Assembly (NCBI GenBank): GCA_012976225.1
Contig: JAAVVG010000031.1
Coordinates: 1 to 64,000 of the forward strand
Direction: 5' to 3'
Length of the DNA: 64,000 bases
From: Golubevia sp. BC0850
Taxonomy: Eukaryota > Basidiomycota > Exobasidiomycetes > Golubeviales > Golubeviaceae
The stretch's first letter is position 1. Every line of letters starts with the position of its first letter. The position numbers and the translations under genes are program-made. The notes beneath the pieces were generated by a model. The model made no database searches. It saw nothing but the letters and a program-made list of their open reading frames with translations, and had not been told where the DNA came from. Shown here piece by piece: positions 58,766-64,000 of the stretch.

Positions 58766-59202
58766 CTAGGTAATAGGGTTGAGATTGGAGAGTTTGAAGG
58801 GGTCAAAGTAGAGTTGAGAGAAGATAGGCAATCCATAAAGATGATGAACAGGTTGTCGGAGCTGGTTTGTAGCACCGCAGTCTTTGAAGTACTTGTGAGG
58901 CACGGAAAGGGGACGGACGCTGAGAGGCTGCCTGAGGGTATAGTAGAAAGACTCGAAGAGCGGCAAAATGGACCAGAACTAGGTTGAATTCAAGAAGTCA
59001 AAAGGACAAGAAGGCCTAATGATTGGCTTGAGCAAGAAGAGAAGATCTAAATCACGGAGAGGGATGTCGAGATTGGACAAGAAAGCAACGGACACAGGCA
59101 AGGCCAATCTCTCACGTGATAACCCTTTAGATCTTCAAATTCAAGGTCTGGTTCTGCTAGCGCAGCACGCACGTAGATTTCAGTGATGCCGACGATTACG
59201 TT
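58766..59202 (-). CDS. small orphan gene, last two exons visible
   Basis: Exons 59116-59202 and 58766-58978 are in phase, with a CCCCACAG acceptor before the first and an AACCTAG acceptor before the second. The encoded sequence runs NVIVGITEIYVRAALAEPD, then ESFYYTLRQPLSVRPLS, KYFKDCGATNQLRQPV, and ends KLSNLNPIT (about 99 residues shown). The first exon with the start codon is not found; a short exon near 59250-59285 ending in AAG before GTAAGA is possible. Function unknown. It lies back to back with the secreted repeat gene at 59526, sharing the region between them. Confidence 0.4.
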
Positions 59203-59525
59203 CTGTGGGGAAGTCGCGACGCCTTTTTAATCATGGAACTTGGATTAAGATCTTACCTTGCCGCATCTCGCCCTCTGCAGTCTTTCACGCTTTCACAAAA
59301 GTGCCTAGAGTTCTTCTTTACTATATGTAACAAGTTATGTACTTCATTTGCATGATCGCGACGAGAGATATCCGCTTTGATTGGGTTGCACATCTGTCTA
59401 GAGCTCTGTGATCAGCCCCACACCCCCCCCCTTTTCTACTTAAGCCAGCAATCTTTCCTTCGACTTCGAAGTCCCCACATCTCATCTTCCTCTACCTTCT
59501 CAAATTCTTCAAATTTACTGCAAAC
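59203..59525. promoter_or_regulatory. shared upstream region of the secreted repeat gene and the orphan at 58766
   Basis: About 320 bp. Just before the secreted-protein gene there is a C9-type run (about 59421-59430), then TTTTCTACTTAAGCC (possible TATA-like element near 59440) and a pyrimidine-rich leader CTTCCTCTACCTTCTC. That layout is typical of a strongly expressed fungal gene. No binding site can be named. Confidence 0.35.
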
Positions 59526-60202
59526 ATGGTCGCCATCAACACTCTCACCATCCTAGCTATCTTCACTGCCGTGGTTTCTTCCAGCCCAATCACTGAAGAA
59601 AAGAGACTTCTCGTAGGTCCTACCAGTCCTCCAGCTGGATACGTCAACAGTGGGAAACCTTGTGATGATAAGTACTTCTGTACCATCCTAGAAGGCCAAC
59701 CAAAGGGTAGTGTGAGTAAGGTTTTCTGTCCGAGAAAACAAAAGTCAAAAGACGGATTTCAACATTCAAACGCTGTCTCTCTCTGACCCGAGTGAAACTG
59801 ACATCGACGTCTTTGTTCGTATTCTCCTTTTCTAGGTTTGTGTGGGAGGTAAAACTGGAAGTGTAACGGGAATGTGCTACAACCCTCCAGCTGCCAGCTC
59901 AGAAAAAAGACTTCTGGTCGGTCCTACCAATCCTCCAGCTGGATATGTCAACAGTGGGAAACCTTGCGATGATAAGTACTTCTGTACAATCTTAGAAGGC
60001 CAACCAAAGGGAAGTGTGAGTATTATTCTTGGTTCATATCGAAAGTCAAAAGACAACGGACTTGGTATGAATGTATGACTCTCTGAAGCTAGCGTCTGAC
60101 GTACGTTCTTTTCACCGTCTTCTTTCTCTTCTCTAGGTCTGTGTGGGAGGTAAGACTGGAAGTGTCACCGGAATGTGCTATAACCCTCCTGCTACTAACT
60201 AG
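59526..60202 (+). CDS. secreted Kex2-type two-repeat cysteine protein/peptide precursor, 143 aa
   Basis: Exons are 59526-59711, 59836-60015 and 60137-60202, all phase 0. Residues 1-20 (MVAINTLTILAIFTAVVSSS) form a signal peptide. After PITEEKR come two units of 60 residues, each starting LLVGPT and preceded by Lys-Arg, the Kex2 cleavage pair. Each unit holds four Cys in the contexts GKPCDD, KYFCTI, SVCVGG and GMCYNPP. The units differ in almost no residue before their ends (SPP versus NPP), whereas their DNA differs at about nine mostly third-codon positions. Each unit is cut by an intron after GS; the two introns keep a shared AAAGTCAAAAGAC patch. It is probably processed in the late Golgi into two disulfide-bonded peptides and secreted. 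It could be a small-secreted effector, a peptide signal or a RiPP-like precursor. No known family recognised. Confidence 0.88.
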
Positions 60203-60788
60203 CTCGATGAGCGCCTAAATGTTGAACTCCTGTTTTAGTCTTTGAGACCCAATCTCTGTCGATACCTTATCTAGGTGATCACTTTTTCTTTGAGTAACAA
60301 AGATCATACTTTTTCATTCCAAAAACACGTTCCATGAAGTGAAGGTCTGTGGATCAAGAAGGTCCTACGATCATGCTTCTTGCGAATGTGATGGACCACG
60401 AGAATAATCTCTCGAGGCTCCAAAAGCCCAACCCTTCAAGCAGCAAGGTCTGAAAAGCAATTCTGCTCAACCACAGCCTGAATATCAAAAAGATCAAAGA
60501 GTTAGAATTAATTAAGATTTGAAGTAGTAACAAAAAGACTTGTGTATTCTTTTACATTCGAGAGAAAAGAGGACAGAGAAACCAGTCTTGAGATGATTCG
60601 TTCTTGTTCGACCCTGTTCTAGAGGCATATTTGAAGGGTATAACGGTATCTTTTCCAGCATTCTCGATTTTCATCTTGCCAATTCATTTGTTTACTTGAA
60701 GGTTTTCGGTTGTTCTGATTTCCCAACTTTCCAATCTCTTCGTCCTTGCGGTTTGACTATTTAAGGCTTGAAAATCCAGAAAAGGGGT
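60203..60788. other. convergent spacer
   Basis: 586 bp between converging stops. AT-rich, no gene seen. Confidence 0.5.
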
Positions 60789-61936
60789 CTAACTAACAGA
60801 TCCCAAAACCTTCATCGCCAAAGCTTTAAGTACCTCAGCTCTTTGACTTGCACCTAAATTCATGAAAACTTGAGCTACAGATTTACCTTTTGCGTCTCTG
60901 ATCGCCCCTAGTCGATTTCCTATTACTGCTCCACCTATTAGACCTGTGAGGTTGTTGCCATCAGAAAACAAAAGGTAGGAGGAAGGGAAGGAATGGAAAG
61001 GTAAAAAAAGAGAAGGGTTTCAAAAGGGACCAGATTCTTCTTCTCTCCTCTTCCGGGCTGTGAAAGGAAAGAGGAGAAATACTACTTGAAATAGTCCCTT
61101 GACACGCTAGCTTTGTAACGACCCCTTGGAACAAGAGCAGACAAAGTCAATAGCTCAAAACTCACCAGGTATGTTTCCCATGATAAAACCTAAACCAGCA
61201 CCAGAAGCTGATCCAACCCATGACCAAATCGGAGCTACCCGCTCTACTTCTGGACGTAAGAGATCTGAGAAGATGTCGGTGAAGACCGCTTCGGCTAGAG
61301 AGGGGAGAATGGGAGGTTAGTAGGTCAGTCAAAGGATTGGAAGACATAGAATGAATGACTTTCTCTCCTTCGTCTTTCTCCAGTATGAATCCAACCACAT
61401 GATATTTGGAGTGACATCAAATCGTATTTCATGTTTGGGTCCAGGATGATGATTGAGGAGTGGCCTACCACCTCCAACGCTGCGCAGCTTGTCCTACTTT
61501 CCTCTCGACTTCTCCTCATCTCAACCGCATACTCACGCTCAGGTTGAGCACTACCTTCTCGAGCACCACTACTACTGCCTGCTCCCTTTCCAGCTCCAGC
61601 TCCACCAAAGAAAGAATTAAAGAAACTTGCTGAACTAAACTGTTCTTTCTCAGGATCTCCATCTGGACCGAACCAATTCCCACCTGGCATGTTCTGTGAG
61701 GATTTTCTAGCTTCATCATAATCAGATCTTCTTTCTGAATCTGATAGAACGTAATAAGCATCCGCTACCGATTGAAACCTGGAAGTGTAAGATTTACGGG
61801 CTGAAGGTGATGCGTTTGGGAATCTGTCTGGATGACATGATAGCGATTGTCGTTTATAGGCTTCTTTAATCTCTGAAGTTGTGGAAGTTGGTGAAATGTT
61901 TAGGGTAGCGTAATAATCTGGCAGAGAAGAATCCAT
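60789..61936 (-). CDS. J-domain (DnaJ-like) co-chaperone with glycine-rich hydrophobic tail
   Basis: Exons are 61537-61936, 61166-61294 and 60789-60943 (227 aa, all phases match). The J domain occupies residues 5-75: DYYATLNISPTSTTSEIKEA, the essential HPD in SLSCHPDRFP, then SVADAYYVLSDSERRSDYDE. It should stimulate an Hsp70 ATPase. A Gly/Ser/Ala linker follows. The last two exons encode a Gly-zipper-like hydrophobic region (SWVGSASGAGLGFIMGNIPG; GLIGGAVIGNRLGAIRDAKG), which may insert in or lie along a membrane. The end is a helix, AQVFMNLGASQRAEVLKALA. The location is not clear; there is no presequence. Fungal relatives with this J plus Gly-zipper layout exist but I cannot assign a name. 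Confidence 0.85.
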
Positions 61937-62074
61937 GATGGAGATGCTGATGCTGAGAGGGTGAAAGACTGGACGTGGAGATAGAAGAATCGGCAGTCCG
62001 GTTTCTCTTCACAACCAATCCCATCATTCTTCCTTTTCTAATTTACTTCAACAACCTTATCAATTCACTCAATC

Positions 62075-63856
62075 ATGACCAAGAAGATCACTGAAGCACC
62101 TCTACCAGAGATGGGATTGGAATCCCTCTTCGGTGTCAAAGGAAAGGTAAAGCAAGAATCAGAATCAGAATCGCCAGTTCAGTAGAAGTAGAACCCCACA
62201 CTTTCCTATATTACTTGCACTCATCCTCAAACCCCCTCCCTTCCTGATCTTTCTATCTTTCTATCAGATCGCACTCGTTACTGGAGGAGGAACTGGAATC
62301 GGAAAGAGTGAGCACCATTTAACCTCCAATCACCTCGTCCTCCCCATCTTTCTAATCTTCTCCTCTCCCTCTTCTCCCTCTCCAGTGATGGCCGCTGCCT
62401 TAGTCCGTAACGGAGCTAAGGTTTACATTGCATCTCGTAAACTTCCAGCAATTGAGAAATCAGCCAACGAACTCTCAGCTCTCTCACCTTCAGATTCTGG
62501 AATTTCCGGTCCAGCTTGCATTCCAATTACCGCAGACGTTTCTTCAAAAGCGGGTTGTGATGATTTAGCTTCCAAGATTAAAGAGAAAGAAAGTCATTTG
62601 GACATTTTGATTAATAATTCAGGTGCTACTTGGGGAGCTCCTTTGGATAACTTCCCAGAAGAAAAAGGTTGGGATAGGACTTTCAATTTGAACGTCAAGA
62701 GTCAGTTCTATTTGACTGTTGCGTGAGTATGATTGGAGATTGAGAATGAAAGAAAAGGAGTATCAAATGGATTTAGCAGGTCTTATTTGTAGGAAGGCTG
62801 CAGGTTGGTTGGAACAAGCGGAGATAGAGCAGGGAGCATGAGTCTATCTCCAATCTCTCTTGAATCTGTCTAACACTCCTCTCCCCTCATGCATTTACAC
62901 TTTAAGTCTTCTTCCTCTACTTGAAGTTGGAAAGTCAAACACTAGTGAGTGTGTCTCTTCCCTTTCCACTATCTCCACAGCCTTTCTGACATTAAGCCCT
63001 TCCCCTTGTTCACTCCCCCGTACTTCTCAGAACAAGCATCAGTCATCATGATCTCCTCAGTCGCAGGATTCGTCCCAATGGCTGGAGGTCCTCTAGCTGC
63101 TCCTGGAACTGGAACTTTCAGTTGTAAGTTTATCAACCATTTCTAATTTCTATGAGCGAGCTTTGACTCCTCTTTCTGGGGAGATCTCGCTCTTGACCTT
63201 CTTGGGAGAATCTCTTTTCAGATTCCTTCTCCTAAGAATCTTTCCAGGAGGTCCAGCATCTGACCTCACCCTTCTCGAACGTTTCCACCTGCTTCTTTCT
63301 TTCCACCTCTCTGTCCCCCTGCCACCGTTACCTTCCTTCTTTCAACTCCAATCTCGGTATTCTACTTGACGACTTCTAGACCAACCCTCGAAAGCCGCTT
63401 CAATCCATCTAACCAGAACTCTAGCCAATCAATTAGCAGAGAAATACGTTTTGGTCAATGCTATTTGTCCAGGAGTTTTCCCTTCTTTAATGACTGCTTA
63501 TGGGTTGAATGAGAACAGGGAGTTATTCGATGAGAGTCAACCTACTGGTGAGTGGAGCACTTCATTCTTTGTTTCAATCCCTATCGCTTTCTCTCCCTCA
63601 AGAAGAAAGTTGGTCGAGAGAAGGATTCTTCTCTCTTGATTGATCTTCGTCCCATCCAAAGCCTACCCCGAGGTCTTCTGATCATCTTCTCCCCCCTTCT
63701 CCTCTCTCAAAACCATGATGAACAGGTCGTGTCGGTCAACCTCAAGATATCGGAGGTCTCGCGGTCTTCTTATGTTCGAGAGCCGCTTCTCATATCACTG
63801 GAGCTGCGATTCCAATCGATGGAGGTCAATCTATCCAATGGATGCCTCGTCTTTAA
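62075..63856 (+). CDS. short-chain dehydrogenase/reductase
   Basis: An NAD(P)(H)-dependent oxidoreductase of the classical SDR family, closest in layout to RhlG/3-oxoacyl-reductase-like fungal enzymes; the substrate cannot be told. Seven exons: 62075-62146, 62268-62307, 62386-62722, 62907-62944, 63031-63123, 63380-63547 and 63726-63856 (292 aa, all phases match). The cofactor loop TGGGTGIGK spans the exon 2/3 junction. The NNSG motif ([12 protein letters not shown]) marks the central strand. The catalytic Ser is in [10 protein letters not shown]. The Tyr-Lys pair YQPSKAAS has its Tyr codon split by intron 5. The closing [12 protein letters not shown] is standard. Exon 4 is only 38 nt and was placed by phase and by its fit to the family (LLPLLEVG). 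Confidence 0.9.
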
Positions 63857-64000
63857 GGGACCCTGTAGTTGCGAAATATTCTCCGAGGTGGAAGAAGTTC
63901 GAAAGGCAGGTGCAGAGGTGGCGGGAGTAGGGGGTGAAAGGGATGTTCATAAATTGAGATTCCGTACGTGTCAAACCATTTAAAGTGTCTTTTCTTTGGA

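Noticed and set aside
1-64000. tRNA, rRNA or CRISPR loci
   Set aside because: No cloverleaf, rRNA core or spaced-repeat pattern was found by eye; a tRNAscan run would be decisive.

Overview
The window is nuclear DNA of a filamentous or yeast-like fungus, most likely a basidiomycete and perhaps Pucciniomycotina (inference only). The evidence is the gene set (EF-hand external NADH dehydrogenase, Sec9, Rer1, a PAS-rich hybrid histidine kinase, Rex3, Tof1, GINS Sld5). It is also the gene style: genes are cut by many short introns (about 43-300 nt) with GTGAGT/GTAAGT donors and CTAAC/CTGAC-like branch sites. I reassembled most genes by hand. Unless stated otherwise, the exon phases add up exactly, which is the main support for the models.

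Layout. 1-11.4 kb is an element-rich stretch. It holds a 5'-truncated LINE tail, a 311-bp MITE with TA target duplications, an old LTR-element gag fossil, an LTR fragment, two related solo LTRs each with a perfect 5-bp target duplication, a 373-aa orphan gene carrying one of those LTRs inside its first intron, and a decayed F-box-type gene. 11.4-17.9 kb holds an NDE-type NADH dehydrogenase, then RER1 and SEC9 (both secretory pathway). 18.7-28.7 kb has a small orphan gene, a hybrid histidine kinase with PAS repeats, a third LTR family, and a long serine-rich putative regulator. 29.3-39.4 kb holds two replication-fork genes, SLD5 (GINS) and TOF1/SWI1 (Timeless), around a three-KH RNA-binding protein. 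39.8-49.3 kb has an R3H-domain gene, REX3 with a 10-nt micro-exon, and an orphan protein with about seven membrane segments and a long soluble tail. 50-57 kb has an F-box-like gene, a DUF3140 gene, a degenerate amidohydrolase-like gene and an orphan. 58.8-64 kb has a small orphan, a secreted two-repeat Kex2-type peptide precursor, a J-domain protein and an SDR oxidoreductase.

The most unusual item is the secreted protein at 59526-60202. It has a signal peptide followed by two nearly identical 60-residue cysteine units, each preceded by Lys-Arg and each cut by a phase-0 intron at the same codon. This is an exon-plus-intron tandem duplication with mostly silent differences. It has the form of a Kex2-processed peptide precursor or small-secreted effector.

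No tRNA, rRNA or CRISPR array was recognised. Coordinates of multi-exon genes run from start codon to stop codon and include introns.
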